This document shows positions 38,390 to 48,896 of a stretch of 64,000 nucleotides of DNA, piece by piece (the stretch's first letter is position 1; each line of letters starts with the position of its first letter). Under the pieces are notes generated by a model. It was given only the letters and a program-made list of their open reading frames with translations. It was not told where the DNA came from and searched no databases. The position numbers and the translations under genes are program-made. The DNA is from Stercorarius parasiticus (Eukaryota; Chordata; Aves; Charadriiformes; Stercorariidae): positions 653,240 to 717,239 of the forward strand of contig VWZL01000106.1 in assembly GCA_013396915.1 (NCBI GenBank), in the 5' to 3' direction.

Positions 38390-39500
38390 AGAAGGTGGCT
38401 GTGGCTCCCTGCCGCCTCTCCCCCGGCTCGGGCTCTACCCCGGAGCCGGCTCGGGGCCATGGAGCCCCCCGCACAGCCCCGCTCCCCCCTCCCCGGGCAG
38501 ATGCTGCCCCGGACCGGCGGGATGGCAGGGTGCGGGGAGAGAAAGATGCTCGGCCACAGTGACACGGAGGGGATTTCTCCTGAGGAAGGGAAAGGAAAAG
38601 CAGGACCCCACGGTCCAGTTTCTCTTCCAGCGCTCCCAATCCAAACCTTTCCACGGCACTGGAAAACCCTGATTCCTCCCCTGACGCCCGCCAGGCGGGC
38701 CGTGCAAGACCGGGTGTGCTAATTTCGGCTCTCGGCGGGGCACCGGGGAAGCACCGCTGCGCTGCGGGCGTCCCCCCCGCCTCCTCCCCCCGGCTGCCTG
38801 GCGCGGGCAGCATCCCGGGGGCGGCCCCAAGTCCCTGCGCTCCCAGGGCTCCCCCCGAAGACCCTCTGCCGCGGCGGCTGCGGGAGCCGCGGTACCCCCC
38901 GCCCCCGCTCTGTGCCCGGCGGCCCCGCTCCGGAGGCTGCGGTGGGAATTTGGTGCATCGCTCCACGAGGGGATGGGATGGCGGGGGCGGGGGGGGTCAC
39001 TCACCTCCCTGCAAGGTGACCCGCAACGCGATGCTCCCGCCGGGGGCTGCAGGAGGGGCGGCGCGGCTCCCGGGCCGGCGGCAGCTCAGCGCNGCGGGGA
39101 GGAGGAGGAGGAGGAGGAAGAGGAGGAGGGAGAGAGGGAGGGAGGCAGGCGGAGGGAGGCAGGAGAACCAGCCCTGCGTGGCGGCGCGGCCAACTTTACT
39201 CCTGCAGCAGGAGCAGCCTCACATCCCCCGGCGTGTACCCCCTCTCCCCGCGGGGGGGACACGGCAAAACCCTCCCCTCTCTGCCCCTCATCTCCTCCTC
39301 CTCCTCCTTCCTGGGCCTTCCTCCCAGACAGGGGCTCTCCGCTTCTCCCCACACACAGGAGCTCAGCGCCCCTCCCCNTCCCCCCGACCCCGGGTCCCCG
39401 GCTGCCCCCCACACTGTGCCCTGCTGCAGAGGCACCCGGTACCGCTCCCCCGGCCACACCGGCACCTGCGAGCACGGAGCCTGATGCACCAGCTCCCCAA
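38390..39500. promoter_or_regulatory. SYNDIG1: CpG island, probable SYNDIG1 promoter
   Basis: This is the only long GC-rich, CpG-dense stretch in the window, in sharp contrast to the AT-richer flanks. It contains GC-box-like runs (for example GGGGGCGGGGGGGG at about 38984) and purine-rich GGA repeats. It lies upstream of a minus-strand neuronal gene whose first coding exon needs an upstream exon. Several long ORFs on both strands here come from the scarcity of stop codons in GC-rich DNA. Two single N bases (39093, 39378) fall inside it. Confidence 0.8.
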
Positions 39501-39505
39501 GGCGA
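39005..39505 (-). other. SYNDIG1: Probable non-coding exon 1 (5' UTR) of SYNDIG1
   Basis: The left boundary is a near-perfect splice donor on the minus strand, GGGAG|GTGAGTGA (GT at 39003-39004), inside a dense CpG island 13.7 kb upstream of the first coding exon. The right boundary is not determined. A TATA-like AT-rich run at about 39531-39566 (minus strand) would place a start near 39505, but CpG-island promoters often start at several sites. The sequence is CCT-rich on the minus strand. A second, weaker donor (CTTGG|GTAAGC, GT at 38231-38232) could end an alternative or longer exon. No RNA evidence is available, so extent and even gene assignment are inferred from position and strand. Confidence 0.45.
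39096..39165 (+). repeat. GGA/GGGA purine-rich low-complexity run
   Basis: Repeated GGA units pass into GGGA units within the CpG island. If exon 1 is as proposed, this would be a CCT-rich stretch of its 5' UTR. The long acidic/basic 'proteins' predicted here on both strands come from this run. Confidence 0.9.
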
Positions 39506-42500
39506 TGGGGAAGCTCCAGCAGGTCTGAAGAACTTTATTTTATTTATGTGCTTTATTTTTTTAGCGTAGTGAATGAGCACACCAGGCTGCATGCTGCAGC
39601 ATTGAGGAGGTGTTCCCTGCTTTCCTAATAACTGTACATAATATGGGTAAGCAGGGTTCATTCATTCCTCTTCCCACCCCCAGCAGGCCTGCTAGCCAAG
39701 TCATTTGCCTAAAAGCTTCTCTGTCACCACTTTGTTCTAGATGCTTCAACATTGATGGCTCAAGATGCTGTTGGAAGATCACATGCCCAATTTAGATCAC
39801 TGTTTTCCTTTGCCACTGCAGGGAGGGAGGCACGAGGCCTCATAGCCCCAGCACATTTTTGTTGCCTCCACCTCTCTACTTGGGTTCAGGCTATGTTCTC
39901 TCCCTGATTGCTTACTGCTTGTTGTTATTCATACTCCCAAAATAACCCATGCCAAGCCTTTGCTGAAGGAGAATGTTCAAGATTTAAAACACACATTAAC
40001 CAACTTGAGACTGTCTGGGGGATTTTCAGCAGAAAATCTCTCCAGCCCCATTTTTTTCTGTCTTTCACAACATTTTAGTTCTGTTTCAAACTCTAACTTT
40101 TTTTTCAGTATATCCTAGCAATACTCGCAAAAGATTTTTCTCTCCATCTAAATATCTGTTCTGTTGTTCATTCCGGACTTGCTTCAGACTTCAGGGAGGT
40201 TTTGTGTCTTACAGAAAACAGCCTCTTCCTTAATGTAATAGGCACTGGAGATGAATAAATATGTAATCGACAGAAAAAATAGCCCCAAAATTATGATCAC
40301 CCTGATTCTCCAAAGTGCTTTTCACCTTTCCTTTTTTGGGAATGGAAGCATGTAAAACACATTCATTATGCCTTTACGGAGTAAAGACTTTTAGGAAGAA
40401 GACTGTCTTTCTGTTCTTCTTGTACAGGAACGGAACTGTAGGGGGGCTGGCTTGCAACCAAATGCTTCTAGCTGCTACAGTGCAAATTCTTATCTTCAGG
40501 CATTGCTGCTACTGATGGGAGATATCAGCTGGCTTGGATGGCTGGTGAATTCCTGGCAAAATACAGTTTCTTAGTGACCACAAGTATTTGTGAAACAGGA
40601 GGAAACGGGACAAGATTTCCAAAAGGATTTGTTGGATTTTTCCTTGGCAGAAAAAAATGGCATTTATACAGAATGGAGCAAGGAAGGGATTTCTGGGTCA
40701 TCTGGGTCATCAAGTCAAATTTTCTGGCTTCTGTGATCCTATTTGCTTCCTTCTGACACTTCCAAAATGAAGTGTTTTCCATGCCGTTATCAAGGTGAGG
40801 TTCAGTGACATCAGGGAAGTAATAATTTTCTCTAACACTGTTCCTCCACTTTTCCCACTCTCCCAGCACCAAATTAAGCACATTCTTCATTCAGTTGGGG
40901 AAGCCTATGGGCCTCTGTGTCCATCAGGAAATCAGGCCTAATTCAGTTTACTTGAGTTTTGAAGTAGAACCAAGAAAATCTAAGTAGCGGAGCAATCACA
41001 ATCCAACAACCCCAGTGGTTGTAATTTTGCTATAGACCAGGACATACTTGCCCCCTGTTGTCTTGTCAACCTCTTCTCTTGCCAAAAAACACCCAGGAAG
41101 GAGTTTACCAGTGCTCTAAGTAGCGTTAATCATGCCACTTCCCTATTTGCACTAAGCTTGCCATAAATTGGCCAAATCCTTATCCTGAGAAGCAAATGGC
41201 TGATCTGATTTTGGTATTTGCAGCTCTCACTGTGCAGCCGGTACCCTGCAGGCTGACAATGAGTCTTGCATTGCCCTTGCCACCTTTGGAGAAGGTTTTT
41301 CAAAAACCAATAGAAAGGGGTTTTTTTTGGCGAGGTGAATTGCAGCAGACTAGTTTGTGATTTGGGGGTTTCTCTTCAGGTCTAGCGGCATCGCTGAGAG
41401 ACCCCTTCAGCACCGGGTAAACATGCCCGATGCATCCTTAATGCATGGTGCCAACACATTTCCTGACTTCTTGGTAAGAGCTGTGTGTGGGAAGAAACTG
41501 GGGAGATTCATGCTATGTGTCTAGCAATGGTAAATAACCCTTTCTTTCCACTTCTAAAGGCACTTTTCATCCCTCCGGGGCTGATGCAGATGCACCTCAG
41601 TAGGAAAGCTTGTGTGTAGACAGAAGCGCAAAGCTCTGTGGTGACAGAGAGCAGCATGAAGAGATGTTTGAAAGGGGCAAGGCAGGGAAGGAAGGAAAGT
41701 CCATCTCCCTTGGGTCTGATGACGGTTGGAGGCTTACTGCAGCGGCTTGCTATTCTAAGTTTACGCCAGCAGCCGGCTAGGACAAACTACGCAGCAGCCA
41801 GGGACCCTGTCTTGCTTTCAGAACAGGGATCTGAGTAATCGCTCCCCAGGGCCTCTGAGCAGGGCTCAACTGTGGCCTGAAATCCTGAGAAGCTACCATT
41901 CGAAGACCTGATGAATAATAAGAACATAATCCTTGCAAAGAGGAAGGGTGGAAGGCAAAGCCACCTAGAGCAGAGGGAGAGATGGGAGGGATGCAGGGCA
42001 GCCCAGGTTGGCCTGGGAGCCTCCATGGGTCCTGTGGTCTCCTGCTGTCTGTGAGGAGCTACGGATTTGGGAGCCATCAAGGCAGGATGTAAAGAGGAAA
42101 GGCCACCTGGAAGCAGAAATTACCAGAGATGTACAGACAGCTTTTCCTACAACATGGGGTTTTGCAGAAGGTGAGGAGGGATGAGACTTCACAGGTATAT
42201 ACCATTATAGCTTGAGGGAAACCATTTCACCACTTGTTGCTCTAATCAGGGCTGTTACAAGGACTTATACTGACCAAGCATTTGACCACTGACTTGAGTG
42301 GAAGCCCTCTGAGTAATAGCACCTGCCTGGAGAGTCACTCAGTCCTGATCGACTGCCTGCTCTTTGCTCCTCTGGATGCTCTGCACCACCATTAGCAGTG
42401 ACTCTGTGAGAGCCCTTGGAGACAGAGCTGCTCTGAAAGCCTCCTGGCCAAAACCTCCTGGGAGGCATCACAGAGTGGGAGCAGGAGAGAGTTCCTGTCC

Positions 42501-45500
42501 GGAAACCACGTGCTAAATGCTGCAGTAAGTGAGGGCGAGCTTTGTGGTAATCACGAGGACTTGGAGAGCATCATTAGCTGGTACATCTGTTGATGTGCTA
42601 ACATGCTTATGGTGGGAGAAATGTTAGGCTGCGGTCCTCAGCTGTCCAAAGTCTGAGGGTCTCTGGTGTGGTGTACACTCTGGCAGGCCCAGGACACCTT
42701 GAGTAGGAAAGTGTAAGGACAAAGAAGTGCATCCCCGGGCTCTAGGAAGAGCAGCAGCACCACCTATCACCAGAGAAGGAAGAAGGAGGGAGGACAGACA
42801 AATTGCTGCTCCTTCTCTGTTGCCAGTACAAGATTGGAACCCAGACCTCCTAGATGACCAAAGAGAAATTTCCTTCTTCCAGCAGAAGAACCTGGCTTAA
42901 ATCTTTCCCAGCAAACTTTCTGCTAAAGGCTCCTGATGGTTCTGTGGATGGTTCTTATTTGTCTGTGAGCTAGCGTCCTTCACTGCAGAGGAAATAAAAC
43001 ATCACTTAATGCCTCTAAAGCAACAACTGGGTGGCAGATGGCAGTCTACCCCAAGGTCACCTCAAGCTCAACAGGAACAGAACCCAGTTAACATGGCAAT
43101 GCTTATTGACTTAAGTGAGGTAGCCCAGTCGATGTGCTCAACCTTAACAACTTGGGAGTGTGGTTGTGGGGTGATCTTGCTGTGGTGCAGAGCTAGCAGA
43201 GGGAGATGGACAGGATGGAAAGGAGCAGGTTTTGGGAGAGAAGGGCTGAGAGCTGGTATTTACAGGGATAACGAGCCAGAAAAAAACCCCAACCAAACAG
43301 GGCTACAAGACTGCAAGAATTGATCATCATTTAGAGGACACAACTGGGCTCTAGGACCCCGGGCTCCAAAGTGTGCAGGGCTTTTGGCTTGCAGGTCAGC
43401 ACATAAGGGTTCCGTCTGTCGAAAATCCTGGCACCATAAGTACTGGTGTGGTCTGAACCACATTTCGCTTGATTATAATTCAGAGTGATGGTACAGAGCA
43501 ACCGGGAAGTAGCCCAAAATCTGTAATCTCTTCCTGCCAAAGGCAAGAAGAATCTTTCCATTTAATTGGATCAGACCCCAAAGGCATAACCAGGAGTGCT
43601 TTTAACTTTCTGAGAAAGAAAAAAGGGTTAGCTGAGATGGCTGAGCTGTGTGGGTGCTGAAGTTTGTGTTGATTTATTTGCTGGTAGCTCTGAAACCGGA
43701 ATAAAAATGAAAGTTTGGGTTGACCCAAGCTGAGCATTTTTTTCTCATTCTGTATTTATGACAAAAGGAAAAGTAAAATATATAATTTTTTGGCTGAGTG
43801 AACCGTGTAGCTTAGATCAAAATCAAATGTTTCATTGCTTTGAACTCTTCTTTACTCTTATAAACTGGATATGCACGCTTACTTGCAACAGAGGAAGGAT
43901 CTAAATGCAATCCACTGCCATTCTTTGCCTAACCTAGGTATCATCTGCTAGGAGGATGAAGTAAACAGGTGTAGGATTTTGCATCTGGTACTAAATTAAT
44001 TCGGAAGGACCATATTTTTACATACCCAAGTCCTCAGCCCAGTCTCTGGAAGGGGTTGTCCGTATCTCCTTTGCTCTAGACGAGCGACATGAATTCAGCT
44101 GAAGTGGCCCAGTTTCTCATATGTCCAGGAGCTGAGAGACTCAGAAGCTCAGAAAAAAAATCGCATTGCTTTTATTTTGCCATCTGTGCCTCATCTCACT
44201 GCATGCAGTTCTCATGTTTGAACTTTTTGGGATTCCTCCAGGAAGCCTTACAGCAAGCGCTGGCACCGATGCTTCCCTATTCATAAGGCAGCTCCTTGAC
44301 CAGTACGGATGGCTCCAAGGGAGAGGGAACCGTATCCTTTCTGTGCTGCCTTGCATTGCTGGCTGTCCGAGGTAGCCAGGAAAGGCATAGGTTAATGCTA
44401 ATTGGGATGTGGCCATCTGTCAGACAGGAAACATGCCAAAGCCACATGGCAATTTTTTATAAGGGAAGGAACCAGTCATTGGTGACAATATCTAGGTGCT
44501 ACAGACCTTGAACAGAGTCAGACAGATATCTGAGATGATAAAGGTTCCCCTTGGATATGATCTCCTGAGTTGTTAAGCATCTCACATTAAATGCCTTTTC
44601 ATCCACTGTGAAACTGCAGTATAACTGCTTTGTTTAAGTCAAACACTTCTTTGGAGCAGAGTACCATGAAAATTGACCTATTATTTGTCTTGTGGTATTG
44701 CTCAGGCTCCAAGTATGTAGGGACATGTATATAAACATGGTGGGAAACAGCCCTTTCCCCAAAGATCTGATACTTTAAGTGGCCAGGACAGGAAAAGCCG
44801 GGGGTGGAGGAAGGCACCTAATCCCACTGCAGGTCTTGGACCCTGATTTATATGGGCATGTTGATGCCTAACTGGGCAGACTTCAAGTTAAATTAATCAC
44901 ATTGGGTTTGGTCACATTGGGTTGGTTCAGCCCCTTAAAGAGAGATGCCCAGGCCTGTGGAGAAGCCCTGTGTCATCCAGGCAGTGTCAATGGACTCGGC
45001 ACGAGACATCTGGGAGAGCTGTACCACTCTGGAGCAGTGGCTGAAGGCAGGAGGATGCCCCAATAGTTAGGGAGCTGATCTGAGCCCTGTGGGTCTGATT
45101 TCCACCTTGGCAACTGAGATTTAAGGAGAATGCCAGGCCCTTTTCTTGCTGCCTGCAGCCTACAGAGTGTGGGTGAATCCTCATAGCTTAGAAGCCTCAA
45201 CAGCAGCTGTGCATGAAGGACATGATGACTTCCAAATTCTTCATCATCCTGCAGATTTAAACTAGTCAGTGCCTGTCCTGTAAAATTAGGGAAGTGCTTT
45301 GGAGCTGGCAAGAAACAAATGAAAAAGCCTTTTCCTTTCTGCACTAACAGGCCATGAAAATAAAGAGAAGTTCAGATTCCCACCTCCAGTCTCCTGCAGC
45401 AGCTCCCGTGGCAAGGACACAGTCCCAGCGCTCCTCAGGATGTCTGCCAAGAGCTTGCAGAGGATGAGACCTGTTAAGCCATGCAGGCAGATGACAGGAC

Positions 45501-46939
45501 CTGGCCTCAGGTTTGGCTACCTGGACAGACCACGGGACGCTGCTGCACAGACAAGAGAAGATGCTGAATATGAGAAATAACCGAGTGAGAAGCTGAGGGT
45601 AGTTACAGATAACTCCATGAGAAACCATCAGGTTTCACAGGCAGGGCGGAGAATGACACTGATTTGAAAACTTGTAGAAGGGCAAACTTGAGGAGAGAGG
45701 CCAAAATAATAGGACATTATGGTTAGTAAGTAGTGTAGATGAGGAGACGTTTCACTAGATTCACTAAAGGAATTAATCCATCTGGCTGATAAATACCTAG
45801 TTGCCAGGAATGCTCATTGAATTAACTGATGCCACCTTAAAATGCAGAGGGGAACATAAGTTTACATTCTTATTAATTTCATTGTGCTTACCTACCTTTT
45901 ATATATTAGGAGGGTTTTTTCTCCCCTGGAGTAGCTGTTAAAGAGAGAGGACGGGTTTTCCACAAAGAAAATGTCTTAACAAATACCCTAGAGGTGCCCT
46001 GGTGAATTCCTGCTTGCCCTGTGCAATGCAGGGAGCCTAGGAGGGACTCATCCACATGCTGTTTTCAGAGTGCCGTAGCTCACTGCCAGGCTCACGTGGC
46101 ACCCTGCTCTGACTATGGAGATGCTTTTGAGATGGGCATACTCCACTTGTCCCAACCTAGACCGAGCTTTCAGGCTTAAGGCACATGGGGGCGGGTAGGG
46201 ATGTGTGCAGGGAAGCTCTTCAGGAAGTCTGGAGCCTTAAAGACCTCTGTCATTTCAGGGAAAAAAGGCATGATCTTGAAAAAAAGGCAACTTTTTGCCT
46301 CTTGTCCTTCCTGCCCATGGGAAGAGGTCTGGATCCCAAACTCCTTGTCCTTTTCACTTTGCTCATCAGTGTCCCCCAAAATCAGATGTCTTTTTTCCCA
46401 CGACAGTGAGAGGATCACCTACAGCTTACGGTTCTCTGGTGGTCTCTTTGTATATTCGTATAGGCAAGCAGAGTTTTGAGATCCCTGCTCACCAAAGATC
46501 TATAGTGGAAAAGGAAGACATTTTCCATGTAAAGACAATATTAAAGGTAGTCAGGGACAGATCAGGCCTTTGGTGTTCAAGGAAAATCTCCCAGCCGAAA
46601 TCAATGAAGGGCTGTGCTACCAAATTAATTGCATGCTTCTGTCCTTAGCATCTGGGCATGGAATCAAAAGTGATGAGCCAACAAAGCAGCACTGAGCTGC
46701 TCCTGCGACCAGTCACCATCAATAACGAGAAATACTAGGGAAGTACTCTTTGAAATTCAAATCACAAGGAGCATCATTTAAAAAGGAACTCAGGAGAAGC
46801 AGAAATACCATGCACCACACATTAATTGTCATGCATGTGACAAAATCCTCTGTATTGCTGTTACTTAGCAGCATTGAATTTATTCCCATATTATTAATGC
46901 TATACCTGGGATGAAGTAATTAAACTGGCAGCCCATTTC

Positions 46940-47035
46940 TTCTGAACTAGAGGCCAGGCCTTCAGCTGGTGTAAATCAGAATAGCTCCACTGCAGAGACT
47001 TGGATTTACAACCAGTTGGGGAGCTGAGCCATTGT
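46940..47035. repeat. Old amniote dispersed repeat with inverted halves
   Basis: AGGCCTTCAGCTGGTGTAAA, then TCAGAATAGCTCCACTGCAG is followed by GGATTTACAACCAGTTGGGG and AGCTGAGCC. This is a palindrome-like arrangement (CAGCTGGTGTAAATC versus GATTTACAACCAG) that I recall as a repeated motif in turtle and other amniote genomes. The family name is not known to me. Confidence 0.5.
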
Positions 47036-47929
47036 TTCAAAAAGGAAGAGCTGAAAACGATGTCAAAACCATCATCACTGTATGTTGTCCCTTCTGCCCC
47101 AGAGTAAGCGTAAGTGGGGCTGAAGTCCCTGCTGACCTGGAACCGCTCCCAAAGCGCGCTGCAAGCAATCTGGAAACTCCTCCCAGTAGATTCAATAAAT
47201 TAAATTTGGAAGGTTAAATATTTAATGACATGCTAGTGATTTCTTCCAAATGGGCACACTTAGTCGCTGCTATATCATATTCCTTTTATAACCAAATTCA
47301 TCAGAAATACTTACAGATCTGTTTTGACAGAAATGCTATATTATGTGTGCAGGAAAAGAGTTGATGCAGAGTTGATCACCCTGTCCTCCCCTTCCAAGAC
47401 TTCTAGCCACAGCTGCCTTTTGCCCACCGTTCAGCCTGGCTCCCAACGTGCTTCTACCTCCGTGACAGCAGGACGACTCCACCTGCATCCACAGCACCTT
47501 TCACAACATGTCCCCAAATAACAGGCCTGGCCCGTGGACAGGAGAAGCGGTCAGCTGGATGGGTGCACTTATGGCACGGCCCTTTCAAATTGTGACTGCC
47601 CTGATGCCAGGCACACCATTAATTCAGTGAGTGGCACCTTGCAGAGCACAAGAGGTTTGGGAAAAGCCAAAATCTCACCTGGGCAATCTAAGGTCTGTTT
47701 GAAAAAAACACTGAAGCTGAAGGAAGGAGCTTACTGGGAAAAGGACCACATTTCTAGTATGCAGACTACACCTGCCCTTGTTGTAGATGAAGGGAATAAA
47801 ACATGCTGTTATGTGGGCACATGCAAGAAAAGGGGAGGTACGCTGATTAAGCCCCAATGCAAGGAGGAGAAGAAGAAGGTGGGTTTTGGCATTTAATTAG
47901 TCTAACTACCGCATCTGACATCAAAGGAA

Positions 47930-48265
47930 GATAAGAAGTGCCAAGTCTCCAAACAAACGGAGGGAAAGGGTTCTCTGTACAATAGGTTGCAGATCTGTGG
48001 AGCATCTTGCTGAAAAACACTGCGGATATATGGTGCAGGAGGAGATGGGATAGGTTTATGGAAGAGGTTCAGTGAAGGATATTAAACAGATAATGTCTGG
48101 TTTCGAAAAGCCTGGAGCTGCAAAGGACTGAGGGGTAGCATAGGGTTCAGGAGAAGTATCACCATGTTTGCCATGTTCTTGTAGCTTTCCCTCAGCATCT
48201 GCTTTTGGCCATGTTTGGAGAAAGACAGACTTTGGTCTAATCCAGGTTGGCTGTTCTTAAGATTC
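47930..48265 (+). mobile_element. Old CR1/L3-type LINE 3' region, decayed
   Basis: The segment includes a former coding end ('NRLQICGASC.KTL') followed by AGGAGATGGGATAGGTTTAT, GGATATTAAACAGATAATG and GGTTTCGAAAAGCCTGGAGC. It ends with GCATCTGCTTTTGGCCATGT, then GACTTTGGTCTAATCCAGGT and TGGCTGTTCTTA. This series is characteristic of 3' ends of old amniote CR1 elements ('CATCTGCTACTGGCCACT...TGGTCTGACCCAGTATGGC...TTCTTA' type). Confidence 0.78.
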
Positions 48266-48862
48266 TGCGCCATCCCAAACTGTCAGAGGTACTAAGCATG
48301 CATCATCTTACTGTATGGGTGCAAAAAACTGTGTGTGCATGTTCAACAGCCACCTCTTCCAGATGACTTTTTTTGGGCTTTTTTGCATTTCTAAGGTGGG
48401 ATTTTCTGAGGGTTATATACCCATCTTTAGTCAAGGCTGAGTTTTACAGGCACCATCTGGACCTTAATTAAAAATGGTAAAATTTTCCATTAAAATGGCT
48501 TTTCAGCAGAAATTGTTTGAGAGTTTTGGGGTTTTTTGTGGTTTTGTGTTTGATTTTTTTAATTTTGTTTTTTCTTTTCAGCAGGTGTTGGTTTTCCTTG
48601 AGAACTTTTGCTTCTAAAAGGAAGATTGAACCCTTCTCCACAATGTTTAGCTGTTTCAACTTTTCACTTCTTCATTAATGGAAAACTGCAGTGTTCAAGG
48701 TTTGGGGCATATTTTTAGAAGAAATATCACAACTTCTGATGAAGAACCCTTCCATATTTCAGGGCTCTTCTGTTCTGAATATTGTGTACAACAAGATACT
48801 GATGCAAATGAAAAAGACTTTATTCAATTTAACGATGCGTCCACGTAGGTTTTTTTCTTATT

Positions 48863-48896
48863 AAAAAAAAAAAAAAACAAAACAAGAAGAAAAAAA
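48863..48896 (+). repeat. Poly(A) low-complexity tract
   Basis: About fifteen A's are followed by CAAAACAAGAAGA and more A's. No upstream retrotransposed gene is recognisable, so it is left as a simple repeat. Confidence 0.8.

Larger units (their letters stand above)
25334..39004 (-). other. SYNDIG1: SYNDIG1 intron 1 (between the inferred exon 1 and exon 2)
   Basis: This intron would be about 13.7 kb if the donor at 39003-39004 is used. It contains CR1 copies at 31.6 and 33.8 kb, a MIR-like relic at 32.65 kb, a G-run pair at 29.2 kb and a short tandem duplication at 35.1 kb. Low-repeat AT-rich blocks lie at 32.9-33.4 and 37.6-37.95 kb. Between 25.4 and 31.4 kb I see no recognisable gene or repeat apart from simple runs. 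Confidence 0.6.

Noticed and set aside
38355..39661. Long ORFs in the CpG island on both strands (up to 270 codons)
   Set aside because: They are Pro/Arg/Gly-rich translations of GC-rich DNA with few stops, overlap each other on both strands, contain N bases and have no recognisable domain.
42800..42880. Possible MIR-like segment (GGAACCCAGACCTCCTAG)
   Set aside because: Only one short block resembles MIR; the CAAGGTCAC part is not recognisable.
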